From contig NZ_PPSK01000001.1 of assembly GCF_002903165.1 (NCBI RefSeq), forward strand, positions 186,001 through 250,000: DNA of 64,000 nucleotides, given 5' to 3'. The position numbers and the translations under genes are program-made. Every line of letters starts with the position of its first letter. Within the stretch, counting starts at the first letter, position 1. The stretch comes from Halopseudomonas oceani (GTDB lineage: Bacteria; Pseudomonadota; Gammaproteobacteria; Pseudomonadales; Pseudomonadaceae). This document shows positions 37,246 through 46,465 of the stretch, one piece after another. Under the pieces are notes generated by a model. The model ran no database searches. It was not told where the DNA came from and was given only the letters and a program-made list of their open reading frames with translations.

Positions 37246-39522
37246 TCAGAGAGAGGCGTATTTCTTGCGCAGGCGCTGACGAATCAGCTCCGCCGCCGTG
37301 TTCATCAGGAAGGTAAAGCTGAGCAGCACCAGCGCGGCCAGGAACAGCACCCGATAGTGCGTACTGCCCACTTCCGATTCCGGCATCTCGACCGCAATGT
37401 TGGCCGACAGCGTGCGCATGCCTTCGAAGATGTTCCAGTCCATGATCGGTGTGTTGCCGGTTGCCATCAGCACGATCATGGTTTCGCCTACAGCGCGACC
37501 CAGACCGATCATCACCGCCGAGAAGATGCCCGGACTGGCGGTCAGAATGACCACCCGGCTCAAGGTCTGCCAGGGTGTGGCGCCAAGCGCCAGCGAACCC
37601 TGGGTCAGGTGACGCGGCACGCTGAACACGGCGTCCTCGGCAATCGAGAAGATGGTCGGTATCACCGCAAAGCCCATGGCCAACCCAACCACCAGCGAGT
37701 TGCGCTGGTCGAAGTTGATGCCCATGTCGCGGGTCAGGAACACGCGCATGTCGCCACCGAAGAACCAAGCCTCGACATACACGCTCATGGCGAAGCAGAC
37801 CCAGCCCAGCAAAATAATGACCGGGATCAGCAGCACCGCTTCCCAGCCCTCGGGCACCAGCAGACGGATGCGCGCCGGCAGGCGGCTCCAGCCATAGGCG
37901 AAGGCGATAAATACAATCGGCGTCAGAATCAGCAGCGAGAAGATACCCGGAAGATTGTCTTCCAGCATCGGCGCCAGCCAGAGACCGGCGAGAAAACCGA
38001 GAATAACGGTCGGCAGTGCCTCCATCAGTTCGATGATCGGCTTAACCTTGCGGCGCAACGCCGGTGCCATGAAGTAGGCGGTGTAGACCGCAGCGGCAAT
38101 CGCCAGCGGAGTGGCCAGCAGCATCGCGTAGAAGGCCGCCTTCAAGGTACCGAAGGTCAACGGCGCAAGGCTCAGCTTGGGTTCGAACTCGGAGGTCGCC
38201 GAGGTCGACTGCCAGACATAGTCCGGTTCCGGGTAGCTTTCGTACCAGACCTTGCCCCACAACGAACTCCAGGAAATCTCCGGATGTTCGTTGTGCACGT
38301 CCCAGAAGCTCATTTCGCCACTGTCATGTTCAACCAGCAAGTGGTCGGCGCGCGGGCCAATGGCGAAGGCCTGCACCTTGTCGTCGCCAAGCGGTTCGAT
38401 CAGCAGATTGTTGTGTGCCGTTGAGTTATAGACACCCAGCTGGCCGGCAGCATCAATAGTAAGAAAGACCTTGCGGCGCTCTTCAGGCTGGATCAGCGCA
38501 ATGGCTTCGCCCTGCTGCTGATCAAAGTCACGTATCTCGGTCAGCTGAGGATTGCCATTGCCGCGGACCATGAACCACTGCTTCAGATCACCGCTGCTGT
38601 CACCGACGATCAACGAGATGCCACCGAGCATCAGGTTAACCGAGGTGACCGACTTGCCAGTACCTTCGACCACCTTGTAGCGGCCGTTCAGCTCACCCTT
38701 GTGACGCAGCGCCAGGACATCAATGTGTTGCTCGCCATTAACCACGTACATCCACTGGCGCAGCGGATCAATCAGCAACTGCTTGACCACGCCTTCGGCC
38801 GGATTCAACGCCAGCCGCGCTTCGCTACGGGTCTCTTCGCCGGTGATCATGTTGCGTTTGACGCTAACGCTGATCGCCGTCAACTCACGGCCGATGCTGC
38901 CAGCCAGCGTCAGGCCATTGCTGTCGGCACTCATGGCCACCTGATCCAGGGCGCGCCCCTGCGGATCCAGGGTGATCGGCTCCTGACCGTAGGGGAACAT
39001 CAGGCTCGGCGTGATCAGGCGCACATCGTTCGGGTAAGTCACCTTGTAGTTGTGCTGGGCAATCAGCACTTGACCATTGCTCAGGCCCACGACAAAGCGA
39101 CGGGAATTGGGGGTTTCGACGCTGAAGCTGGTGATCTTCGCATCGGCCGGAATCGGTAGCTGCTGTTCCAGTACCGGCTTGCCGTCATGGGTGTTGAAGA
39201 AGCTCACCTGACCGCTCCGGGCCACGCGAATCGCCACTTCGCCCTGTTCTTCCATCGCCAGCATCAGCGGCGGATCATCGGGCTGCACCCAACTTGCGCT
39301 GTAACGCTCGCGCTCCTCGATCTCGGCACCGCCAAACAGCGGCAATACCTCGAACAGCAGATAGAGGAAAATCAGCAGGACAGCGACAATGACGCCAAGT
39401 CCACCGACCGCAACGTACCAGCGGGTAAAGTGGTCCTTGAAGTGACGCATGGCTCGGTGGCGCTGCATCGCTGGGGTATCAAAATCGACGCGGGACGTCT
39501 TGGATGGGGATTGCGTAGTCAT
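37246..39522 (-). CDS. pstC: Phosphate ABC transporter permease PstC (enlarged form)
   Basis: PstC pairs with PstA. At 758 residues it has an N-terminal membrane segment (near 38-62), a large insert (about 70-430) with repeated beta-strand pattern suggestive of a propeller, and the standard permease domain at the C-terminus, with YTAYFMAPALRRKVKPIIEL and LTQGSLALGATPWQTLSRVV as cytoplasmic loops. The start at 39522 (MTTQSPSK) is preferred over a GTG nine bases earlier because of an AGGG at suitable distance; both are possible. The insert is probably periplasmic, and its function is unknown. Confidence 0.93.
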   Translation of the reverse strand: MTTQSPSKTSRVDFDTPAMQRHRAMRHFKDHFTRWYVAVGGLGVIVAVLLIFLYLLFEVLPLFGGAEIEERERYSASWVQPDDPPLMLAMEEQGEVAIRVARSGQVSFFNTHDGKPVLEQQLPIPADAKITSFSVETPNSRRFVVGLSNGQVLIAQHNYKVTYPNDVRLITPSLMFPYGQEPITLDPQGRALDQVAMSADSNGLTLAGSIGRELTAISVSVKRNMITGEETRSEARLALNPAEGVVKQLLIDPLRQWMYVVNGEQHIDVLALRHKGELNGRYKVVEGTGKSVTSVNLMLGGISLIVGDSSGDLKQWFMVRGNGNPQLTEIRDFDQQQGEAIALIQPEERRKVFLTIDAAGQLGVYNSTAHNNLLIEPLGDDKVQAFAIGPRADHLLVEHDSGEMSFWDVHNEHPEISWSSLWGKVWYESYPEPDYVWQSTSATSEFEPKLSLAPLTFGTLKAAFYAMLLATPLAIAAAVYTAYFMAPALRRKVKPIIELMEALPTVILGFLAGLWLAPMLEDNLPGIFSLLILTPIVFIAFAYGWSRLPARIRLLVPEGWEAVLLIPVIILLGWVCFAMSVYVEAWFFGGDMRVFLTRDMGINFDQRNSLVVGLAMGFAVIPTIFSIAEDAVFSVPRHLTQGSLALGATPWQTLSRVVILTASPGIFSAVMIGLGRAVGETMIVLMATGNTPIMDWNIFEGMRTLSANIAVEMPESEVGSTHYRVLFLAALVLLSFTFLMNTAAELIRQRLRKKYASL

Positions 39523-39575
39523 GGCGCACACCCTACAGGGTCAATATGACGAATTCATTACAGCCTGGTGACGGC

Positions 39576-39603
39576 AAAAAGGGGCGTGTCATCGACACAC
39601 CCC
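39576..39603 (-). terminator. Intra-operon terminator/attenuator after pstS
   Basis: The minus-strand RNA forms a 10-bp stem GGGGUGUGUC with GACACGCCCC, containing one G-U pair, followed by five U residues. The plus-strand version has a C-A mismatch, so the element works for the pst direction. Partial readthrough would give more PstS than permease. Confidence 0.82.
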
Positions 39604-39639
39604 TCCAAGCTCAGGCATCCGTGCCCGACAGCTGCGAAC

Positions 39640-40608
39640 TTAGAAGCCCAGTTCCTGATGGACGTTGTCCACTGCACGCTTGGGCAGCGGCACATAACCG
39701 TCTTTGAAGACCACTTCCTGACCCTGCTTGGACAGCATCATCTTGACGAACTCACGCTCCAGCGGAGCCAGCTCGCCATTCGGCGCCTTGTTCACGTAAA
39801 CGTAGAGGAAACGCGACAGCGGGTAAGTACCGGCGATGGCGTTTTCTTCGTTAGCTTCGATGAACGGCTGGCCTTCTTCTGCTGCCAGCGGGATAGCGCG
39901 AACGCTGGAAGTCTTGTAGCCCAGACCGGAGTAACCAACCGCATTCAGCGACTGACTGACCGACTGAACAACGGAAGCAGAGCCCGGCTGCTCGTTAACG
40001 CCGCTGCGGAAGTCGCCTTTGCACAGCGCGTGCTCTTTGAAGTAACCGTAGGTACCGGATACCGAGTTACGGCCGTACAGCTGAATGTCGCGGTCAGCCC
40101 AGGCGCCAGTCAGACCCAGCTTGCCCCAGGTGTCCAGATCCTCGCCACCACACAGACGGGTAGCAGAGAAAATACCGTCAACCTGAGCCATGGTCAGGCC
40201 TTCGATCGGGTTGTCCTTGTGCGCGAAGACAGCCAGGGCGTCGATAGCAACCGGCACAGCGGTCGGCTTGTAGCCATAGCGCTCTTCGAATGCCTGGATT
40301 TCACTGTCTTTCATCATGCGGCTCATCGGAGCCAGGTTGGAGGTACCCTCGGTCAGAGCCGGCGGCGCAGTGGAAGAGCCTGCAGCCTGGATCTGGATGT
40401 TGACGTTGGGGTACATGCGCTTAAACTCTTCAGCCCACAGCGTCATCATGTTGGCCAGAGTGTCGGAGCCGACGCTGGACAGGTTGCCGGATACACCGCC
40501 AACACGCTGGTAGTCTTCCAGAGTCTGGTCAACGGCGGCAAAGCTGGAGCTGGCGGCGACGCCGGCGGCAGCGAAGGTCACAGCAGCGAACAAGCGCTTG
40601 AGTTTCAT
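39640..40608 (-). CDS. pstS: Periplasmic phosphate-binding protein PstS
   Basis: PstS captures phosphate for the Pst importer. The 322-residue protein starts with a signal peptide ([20 protein letters not shown], cleavage near 25). The phosphate-site segments are [30 protein letters not shown] and [13 protein letters not shown]. The start at 40608 has AGGAG seven bases upstream. It is the first gene of pstSCAB-phoU and sits behind a strong Pho box. It belongs to the longer PstS type without an obvious lipobox. Confidence 0.96.
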   Translation of the reverse strand: MKLKRLFAAVTFAAAGVAASSSFAAVDQTLEDYQRVGGVSGNLSSVGSDTLANMMTLWAEEFKRMYPNVNIQIQAAGSSTAPPALTEGTSNLAPMSRMMKDSEIQAFEERYGYKPTAVPVAIDALAVFAHKDNPIEGLTMAQVDGIFSATRLCGGEDLDTWGKLGLTGAWADRDIQLYGRNSVSGTYGYFKEHALCKGDFRSGVNEQPGSASVVQSVSQSLNAVGYSGLGYKTSSVRAIPLAAEEGQPFIEANEENAIAGTYPLSRFLYVYVNKAPNGELAPLEREFVKMMLSKQGQEVVFKDGYVPLPKRAVDNVHQELGF

Positions 40609-40648
40609 GTCATTCTCCTGTTGAGGTAGTGTTTGCAACACGCGACTC

Positions 40649-40693
40649 AGTATCAGAGCGGCTTGTGACAACTCTATTCACGAATTATGACAA
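40649..40693 (-). promoter_or_regulatory. Pho box and promoter of pstS
   Basis: On the minus strand three 7-mers at 11-bp spacing, TTGTCAT-AATT-CGTGAAT-AGAG-TTGTCAC (40693 down to 40665), match the PhoB repeat. Ten bases later comes a GATACT -10 element (40654-40649). This is the classical PhoB-dependent layout, with the boxes replacing a -35. Confidence 0.85.
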
Positions 40694-40855
40694 TTGCGTG
40701 AACCCCCACAGAACGAACGAGACCGGCGGCGCAAAGCCGTCATACAAAGATTGAGAGGCTGCCGCCAATCCCTTAACATAGGCGGCTTTCCGCTAGGTCC
40801 GCGTTCGGCCACGGCCCGGCACAACAAATACAATAGACCACTACCGAGTCTACCA

Positions 40856-41248
40856 ATGCACGAATTAGATACCGATCCCGTGCCACAGGGCGAGCTTGCG
40901 CTCAAGATCACCGCCCTGCCGCGAGACTGCAACAGCTTTGGCGACATCTACGGTGGCTGGCTGGTTGCCCAGATGGACACCGCCGGCACCAGCATCGCCG
41001 CCCGCATCGCCCGCGGTCGTGTTGCCACTGTCGCCATCGACCGCATGGGCTTCATGGTCCCGGTGCCAGTTGGCGCCCAGCTGGCGTTTCACGGCGAAGT
41101 ACTGGACATCGGCCGCAGCTCGATCAAGATTCTGGTCGAGGTCTGGAGCGAAGACCTGGCCCATGACGAGAGCCGCAAGGTGACCGAAGCCACCTTCGTC
41201 TTTGTCGCGATCGACGACCGCGGCCGTACCCGGGTAATCCCGTCCTGA
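40856..41248 (+). CDS. YciA-type acyl-CoA thioesterase
   Basis: A 130-residue hotdog thioesterase of the acyl-CoA hydrolase (YciA/BACH) group. NSFGDIYGGWLVAQMDTAG near 26-44 carries the catalytic Asp and the CoA-binding helix, and VTEATFVFVAIDDRGR ends the domain. The start MHELDTDPVPQGE at 40856 has no strong ribosome-binding site but fits the family; the frame is open further upstream towards the pstS promoter. The TRAP permease genes begin 41 bp later on the same strand. Confidence 0.87.
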   Translation: MHELDTDPVPQGELALKITALPRDCNSFGDIYGGWLVAQMDTAGTSIAARIARGRVATVAIDRMGFMVPVPVGAQLAFHGEVLDIGRSSIKILVEVWSEDLAHDESRKVTEATFVFVAIDDRGRTRVIPS

Positions 41249-41288
41249 TCAAGGCGGTCACCCGGCGGCCCTGACGGACTGCTGCCAC

Positions 41289-41849
41289 ATGTTCCAACGC
41301 CTTACCTCCGCGGGCCTGACGCTGGCCTGCGCCATCGACCGTGCAACCAGCCTGCTCGGCCGCGCCGTTTCCTGGCTGACGTTACTAATGGTGCTGCTGA
41401 CCTGCGCCGTGGTGCTGCTGCGCTACGGTTTCAACATTGGCGCAACGGCAACCCAGGAAGTCGTCCTCTACGCCCACTCGCTGGTGTTTCTCGGCGCTGC
41501 AGCCTGGGCATTGCAGCGGGATGCCCATGTTCGCGTCGACATTTTCTTCCGCCGACTGCAAAACCGTGGCAAAGCGTTGGTTGACCTGACCGGCAGCCTG
41601 CTGTTTCTGCTGCCAATGTGCCTGTTTCTGGCGTGGAACTGCTGGGACTATGTAAGCATGTCGTGGCAGCGGCAGGAGCGCTCCGCCGATGCCGGCGGGT
41701 TGCCGTGGGTCTATCTGCACAAGAGTTTTATCCTGCTACTGGTCGTCAGCCTGCTGCTGCAGGCCGTGGCGCAGCTCCTCAAGACCCTGGCGGTCCTGAG
41801 CGGTGTACAGCCCGGGCATCTGCCGGCCAGCCATGAGGAGCACCTGTAA
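41289..41849 (+). CDS. TRAP transporter small permease subunit (DctQ)
   Basis: The small membrane subunit of a tripartite ATP-independent periplasmic transporter. The 186-residue protein has four hydrophobic segments, with VVLYAHSLVFLGAAAWALQRDAHVRVD, split near 58-84, the diagnostic DctQ region. Its stop overlaps the start of the large permease gene (TAATG), so the two are coupled. The substrate is unknown. No binding-protein gene is adjacent; the nearest one is at 59774-60874. Confidence 0.92.
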   Translation: MFQRLTSAGLTLACAIDRATSLLGRAVSWLTLLMVLLTCAVVLLRYGFNIGATATQEVVLYAHSLVFLGAAAWALQRDAHVRVDIFFRRLQNRGKALVDLTGSLLFLLPMCLFLAWNCWDYVSMSWQRQERSADAGGLPWVYLHKSFILLLVVSLLLQAVAQLLKTLAVLSGVQPGHLPASHEEHL

Positions 41850-43225
41850 TGGGCGGAGAATTCATGGCGATTGCGCTGTTCGTCTGCCTCTGCCTGGCAC
41901 TGATGGCCGGCTACCCGGTGGCCTTCACCCTGGGCGGTATCTCGCTGCTGTTCGCCGGTATCGGAATCCTGTTTGACCTGTTTGAGCCGAGCTTCCTGGG
42001 CGCCCTGCCGAGCCGCCTGTACGGCACCATGACCAATCAGACACTGATGGCGGTGCCGCTGTTTGTATGTATGGGCGTCATGCTGGAAAAATCCCGCATC
42101 GCCGAGGATCTGCTCGACGCCATGGCCCGACTGTTCGGCGGGCTGCGCGGCGGCCTGGCCTTCTCGGTCTGCATCGTCGGGGCGCTGCTCGCCGCCAGCA
42201 CCGGCATTGTCGGCGCCACCGTGGTCACCCTCGGCCTGCTGGCGCTGCCGACCATGCTGCGGCGCGGCTATGACCCGGCACTGGCCACCGGCACGTTGGC
42301 GGCGACCGGCACGCTGGGACAGATCATTCCGCCGTCGATCATTCTGGTGCTGTTGGGCGACGTATTGTCCAATGCCTATCAACAGGCGCAGCAAAAGCTT
42401 GGCATCTTTTCGCCGAAGACCGTGACCGTCAGCGACCTGTTCGTCGGCGCACTGCTGCCGGGGCTCCTGCTGGTGCTGCTGTATCTGCTGTATCTGGCGT
42501 TTGTCGCCTGGCGCCAGCCAGAAAAACTGCCGGCACCGACGCCGGAGGAGCGTAGCTCCGTATCGATCGCCCAACTGCTGCGCAGCTTGTTGCCACCGTT
42601 GCTGTTGATCATGGCCGTGCTGGGGTCGATTCTGGGTGGCGTTGCCACGCCGACCGAGGCCGCCGCAGTCGGGGCGCTGGGTGCCGGCCTGCTGGCTCTG
42701 TTCAAGCGCCAGTTGAACATTGGCAAGCTGCGCGAGGTGGCTCAGGCTACCGCCGAGATCAGCGCCATGGTGTTCATGATCCTGCTTGGCGCATCGATCT
42801 TTTCGTTGGTATTTCGCGGGTTCGGCGGTGACGAGCTGATCCACGAGCTGTTCCACTCGCTGCCGGGCGGAGCCTTCACCGCCACGCTGGTGGTAATGCT
42901 GGTGATCTTCCTGCTCGGCTTTATCCTCGACTTTATCGAGATTACCTTCGTGGTCGTACCGATTGTTGGCCCGGTGCTGCTGAGCATGGGTATCGACCCG
43001 GTCTGGCTCGGGGTGATGATCGCGCTGAACCTGCAGACCTCATTCCTCACCCCACCCTTCGGCCTGTCGCTATTCTATCTGCGCGGGGTTACCCCGCCCA
43101 GCGTGCCAACCTCGGCCATCTACCGAGGCGTGCTGCCGTTTATCGTCATTCAGTTGCTGATGCTGGCAATTGCGGCCTGCTGGCCCGGTCTGGTGACCTG
43201 GCTGCCCACACTGCTTGCGCGCTAA
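41849..43225 (+). CDS. TRAP transporter large permease subunit (DctM)
   Basis: A 458-residue DctM protein with about 12 membrane segments that moves an organic acid or other solute with sodium. Family motifs seen are LFVCMGVMLEKSRIAEDLL, the GTLGQIIPPSI loop (about 152-162) and FLTPPFGLSLFYLRGV near the C-terminus. It overlaps dctQ by one base. The long cytoplasmic loop near 180-215 resembles the mannitol/chloroaromatic sub-group. A partner binding protein must come from elsewhere, possibly 59774-60874. Confidence 0.93.
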   Translation: MGGEFMAIALFVCLCLALMAGYPVAFTLGGISLLFAGIGILFDLFEPSFLGALPSRLYGTMTNQTLMAVPLFVCMGVMLEKSRIAEDLLDAMARLFGGLRGGLAFSVCIVGALLAASTGIVGATVVTLGLLALPTMLRRGYDPALATGTLAATGTLGQIIPPSIILVLLGDVLSNAYQQAQQKLGIFSPKTVTVSDLFVGALLPGLLLVLLYLLYLAFVAWRQPEKLPAPTPEERSSVSIAQLLRSLLPPLLLIMAVLGSILGGVATPTEAAAVGALGAGLLALFKRQLNIGKLREVAQATAEISAMVFMILLGASIFSLVFRGFGGDELIHELFHSLPGGAFTATLVVMLVIFLLGFILDFIEITFVVVPIVGPVLLSMGIDPVWLGVMIALNLQTSFLTPPFGLSLFYLRGVTPPSVPTSAIYRGVLPFIVIQLLMLAIAACWPGLVTWLPTLLAR

Positions 43226-43234
43226 CACCGGCAC

Positions 43235-43254
43235 AACCGGGCAGCCGCCCGGTT
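43235..43254. terminator. Hairpin between dctM and the LtaS-family gene
   Basis: AACCGGGC pairs perfectly with GCCCGGTT around a 4-nt loop between two converging genes. There is no long T run. Confidence 0.55.
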
Positions 43255-43270
43255 GGCTGCCTGCCCTCTC

Positions 43271-45337
43271 TCAATCGCCCTTGCCGGTGGCAAGCTCGAC
43301 CCCGACCCGGTTCTCCAGCAGCGCCGTGGTCGCGGTCTGCACATAGGCCTTGAGCTGCTCATCCAACTCCGTCGGCACCTGCGGCAGCGGCGTCACAGCG
43401 GCCTCCGGGCCGAGCTGATAGCGATAGGCACGGGGCTGCTCGCCGCGCGGCTGGACCACCAGTTGGTCACCCTGCAGCAAGCCCACGGTCTGCCCGCCGC
43501 CCGAGGGCTTGATCACACCAAACCCCTTGTCCTCCGTCGGCAACGCGAGCAGATCGCGGCCCCAGCACTGCTGCTGCACCTCGCCGCCGAGGCGCCCCAT
43601 GATGGTCGGCACGACATCCACCTGAGTGCCGACAATGTCATTGCGCTGGCCAAAGCGCTCAGTGATACCGGGCGCGATCAGCAGCATGGGCACGTTGAAC
43701 CGCAGCAGATCGAGATCGGTCAGTTGGCGCGGCGTACCAAAGCCATGGTCGCCAATCACCACGAACAGGGTGTCCTTGTACCAGGGCTCGTTGCGTACCT
43801 GATCGAAGAACCGGCCCAGCGCCCAGTCGGAATAGCGCATGGCGGTCAGGTGCTCGTCGTTAACACCCTGCCCGCTCACGGCATCCACCGGCAGCGGGTC
43901 TGGCAGCGCGTAAGGCGTGTGGTTGGACAGGGTCTGCAGCAGTGCGTAGAACGGGCGCGTATGATCCAGCGCATTCAGTTCAGTGACAGCTCGGTCAAAC
44001 ATGTCCTGATCGGACACGCCCCAGGTCGGATCGGAAAAGACCGGATTGACGTACTCGTTACGACCAATGAAATGGCGCATGCCCTGCTTGCCGAAAAAGC
44101 CCTTCTGGTTGTCCCAGGCAAAGTCGCCGTTATAGACATACAGGTCGTCGAAACCACGCTTGCTCAGCAACTGCGGCAGACCTGAAAACGCATGGCCACC
44201 CTCCGGCTCCTGCATCAGGTATTCAAAACCGGGCAGATTGGGGAAACAGGCCATGGTCGCGAACATGCCCTGATGAGTGTGAGTGCCGTTGGAGAAGTAA
44301 CGGGTAAACAGCAGACCCTCTTTACTCAGCCGGTCGAACTCCGGGGTAATCCCCAGCGGCGAACCCAGCGCACCGGTGTAGTAGCCGGCAAAACTCTCCA
44401 TCAACACCACCACCACATTGCGCACCGGCAGCACGGTCTCAGCCGGGGACTCGGACTTCCGGCGGACCGGCGCCTGCTCGGCATCGATCAGCTGATCGTT
44501 CGCGGTCAGCAGCAGATGACGGGTTACTTCGGTTGCCTTGCTGTCATCCATCAAACCAAGCCAGGCATTGTTGCGGTGATCGGAAAACTGCGCCTTGGCC
44601 GCTGAATACAACGTCAGCGCCGGGGTCAGGCCAAGCTGATTGGTAAACGTCGATTCGGTGGTGAAAGCATCGCCCCAGCGCAGCGGTGGCCCCTGCCGCA
44701 AAGTGCCGCGCGCCAGCACGGTCGAACTGATTAGCAACAGCAACAGCACCGAAACCCGCGCCGTCAGCGCCCCCAGCCGACTATGCTGCCGATTGGCGGC
44801 ACTGTCCGGCAGGCGGGTGTGACGATCCAGCAAGCGGTAGCTGCGGTACATCAGCCAGCTGACCAGAGCCATGCCAAGCAGCAGTCGTACCACCGGGAAG
44901 CCATACCAGAGCATGCTCAGTACGGTCGCCGGATCTTCCTGCAGATACTGAAATACCAGTGTGTTCAAACGCTGGTGAAACTCCCGGTAGAAACTCAGCT
45001 CGATGGTGCCGAGCAGACACAACAGCAGGGTCGCCAGCGTCAGCCACAAACACTGCAACGTGCGCATGGCCATCAGCCGCGCGCTGAGAACGGTGAGCAT
45101 CAACGGCGCGCCGACGATGACGACGACCCGCAGGTCAAAGCGCAGGCCGTTGAAAAAGGCCTCCAACAGGTCGCCACGGGTTACTTCCGCAGCCAGCTCC
45201 CAGTTCCATACCAGCAAGGCGCCACGCAACAGGGTCAACATCAGAGTCAGCGCTGCCAGCGCACCGACGATGAACAACAGCTGGCCGCGCAGGCCAACCA
45301 CCGGCCGGCTGGCCGAGGCAGTAGACAGGGTCATCAA
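43271..45337 (-). CDS. LtaS/MdoB-family phosphotransferase (sulfatase fold), copy 1
   Basis: A 688-residue inner-membrane enzyme of the lipoteichoic acid synthase/phosphoglycerol transferase family. Five membrane segments occupy the first 205 residues; the periplasmic alkaline-phosphatase-like domain has VLMESFAGYY (metal Glu), SNGTHTHQGMF (Thr nucleophile region) and VVIGDHGFGTP (Asp-His metal ligands). Such enzymes move phosphoglycerol or phosphoethanolamine from phospholipid to glycans, leaving diacylglycerol. It is the last gene of the operon methyltransferase-inaA-dgkA-this gene, 23 bp after dgkA, whose product recycles diacylglycerol. The acceptor is unknown. Confidence 0.88.
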   Translation of the reverse strand: MMTLSTASASRPVVGLRGQLLFIVGALAALTLMLTLLRGALLVWNWELAAEVTRGDLLEAFFNGLRFDLRVVVIVGAPLMLTVLSARLMAMRTLQCLWLTLATLLLCLLGTIELSFYREFHQRLNTLVFQYLQEDPATVLSMLWYGFPVVRLLLGMALVSWLMYRSYRLLDRHTRLPDSAANRQHSRLGALTARVSVLLLLLISSTVLARGTLRQGPPLRWGDAFTTESTFTNQLGLTPALTLYSAAKAQFSDHRNNAWLGLMDDSKATEVTRHLLLTANDQLIDAEQAPVRRKSESPAETVLPVRNVVVVLMESFAGYYTGALGSPLGITPEFDRLSKEGLLFTRYFSNGTHTHQGMFATMACFPNLPGFEYLMQEPEGGHAFSGLPQLLSKRGFDDLYVYNGDFAWDNQKGFFGKQGMRHFIGRNEYVNPVFSDPTWGVSDQDMFDRAVTELNALDHTRPFYALLQTLSNHTPYALPDPLPVDAVSGQGVNDEHLTAMRYSDWALGRFFDQVRNEPWYKDTLFVVIGDHGFGTPRQLTDLDLLRFNVPMLLIAPGITERFGQRNDIVGTQVDVVPTIMGRLGGEVQQQCWGRDLLALPTEDKGFGVIKPSGGGQTVGLLQGDQLVVQPRGEQPRAYRYQLGPEAAVTPLPQVPTELDEQLKAYVQTATTALLENRVGVELATGKGD

Positions 45338-45360
45338 ACAGTTTCCACAGGCAAGCCCGC

Positions 45361-45765
45361 TCAGGCGGGCGAGAAAAGAATCAGGCTCCAGACGCTGGTG
45401 ATCAGCAACAGCGCGAGCATCTGCGCCGCACTGCCCAGATCTTTGGCGCGCTTGGATAGCGGGTGCAGCTCCAGCGAAATACGATCCACCACGGCCTCGA
45501 TGGCCGAATTGATCAGCTCAACGATCAGCGCCAGCAGCACCACCCCGACCATCAGGGCACGCTCCACACCACTGACCGGCAGCCAGAACGCCAGCGGAAT
45601 CAACACCACCGCCAGAAACAGCAACTGACGGAACGCGGCCTCAAAGGTAAAGGCCGCACGCAGACCGGCGAGCGAGTATCCCGTCGCCTTGAACACCCGG
45701 ATGAACCCGCCGCGACTCTTCAGCTTCAACGCATCCGCTGCTTCGGATATCGACTCAGGCTGCAT
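45361..45765 (-). CDS. dgkA: Diacylglycerol kinase DgkA
   Basis: DgkA phosphorylates diacylglycerol to phosphatidic acid in the inner membrane. The 134-residue protein has three membrane segments and the family signature ELINSAIEAVVDRIS near 89-103, plus EAAFRQLLFLAVVLIPLAFW. The start at 45765 (MQPESISE) overlaps the end of inaA by 11 bp. A C-terminal extension of about 10 residues relative to E. coli is present. Its place just before an LtaS-family gene suggests it cleans up the diacylglycerol that enzyme makes. Confidence 0.93.
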   Translation of the reverse strand: MQPESISEAADALKLKSRGGFIRVFKATGYSLAGLRAAFTFEAAFRQLLFLAVVLIPLAFWLPVSGVERALMVGVVLLALIVELINSAIEAVVDRISLELHPLSKRAKDLGSAAQMLALLLITSVWSLILFSPA

Positions 45766-46465
45766 GGCGGCTGTCTCCAGTGCGCCCTTGCAGGCTGTGA
45801 TAGCAGCCCAGGAAATATTGCCAGTCACTCTCCGGCATGCCCTCACGACGGCGGCGCAGCTGGTCGAGATCATGCCGCACCGCACGACTGCGCAGCAGGC
45901 GACGACGACTCTTCTCCAGATCCAGCAAGGCGACCTCGGCATGGTCGCCGTTTACCCGAACATAGATGTGCTTGGCGTACAGGCAGCCGTGCTGGCGTCG
46001 ACCGCCATGCAAGCGCCGCAGTACCACAGCCAGCTGCTGCAACACCGCGCGCCGCTGGGTTGCTGTCGCCGTGCCGGCGTACCACTGCCCCAGACTGACA
46101 TAACCGCTCAGTTCCTCGGTTACCAGCAGCCCCTGCCAACGCCCCTGTTCACGCCTGGCGGCACAGAACACCAGTTTGGGCACGGGTACCAGGAGCTGCT
46201 CGCAGGCGCGCAAGGCCTCCTCTTCCCGCAGCACGGTCGGCCGGCCAAGCGGATGCAGCCAGCTACGGTAAATATGACCCGCCTGACGTTTGCTGTAGAG
46301 CCTCGGCTGGCCGCGGCCCTGAGCGGGGAGCAGTTTCACGCCACTCTGACCTCCGCGCCGCTGATTGGGCTCCTCAACCCACTCGCCATCCATATACCAC
46401 CAGCGCTCAAAACGCGCCTGAATAAACGACGGCAGGCGGCCCTGGGCCGAGATGACCGCGCTCAT
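45755..46465 (-). CDS. inaA: InaA-type lipopolysaccharide kinase family protein
   Basis: A 236-residue kinase-like protein of the Kdo/WaaP/InaA group, probably acting on LPS core sugars or another envelope substrate at the inner face. Kinase-like features are LYSKRQAGHIYRSWLHPLGRPT (Lys region, split near 55-77), EELSGYVSLGQWY (hinge) and LHGGRRQHGCLYAKHIYV followed by VALLDLEKSRRR, which takes the place of the catalytic and DFG-type loops. It overlaps the methyltransferase stop by four bases (ATGA). A related copy is at 58851-59579. In P. fluorescens an inaA gene lies beside colRS. Confidence 0.82.
   Translation of the reverse strand: MSAVISAQGRLPSFIQARFERWWYMDGEWVEEPNQRRGGQSGVKLLPAQGRGQPRLYSKRQAGHIYRSWLHPLGRPTVLREEEALRACEQLLVPVPKLVFCAARREQGRWQGLLVTEELSGYVSLGQWYAGTATATQRRAVLQQLAVVLRRLHGGRRQHGCLYAKHIYVRVNGDHAEVALLDLEKSRRRLLRSRAVRHDLDQLRRRREGMPESDWQYFLGCYHSLQGRTGDSRHAA

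Noticed and set aside
35591-37279. 562-codon open frame antisense to pstA
   Set aside because: It mirrors the high-GC codon pattern of pstA, has no family-like content, and is His/Gln/Arg rich as expected for an antisense shadow.
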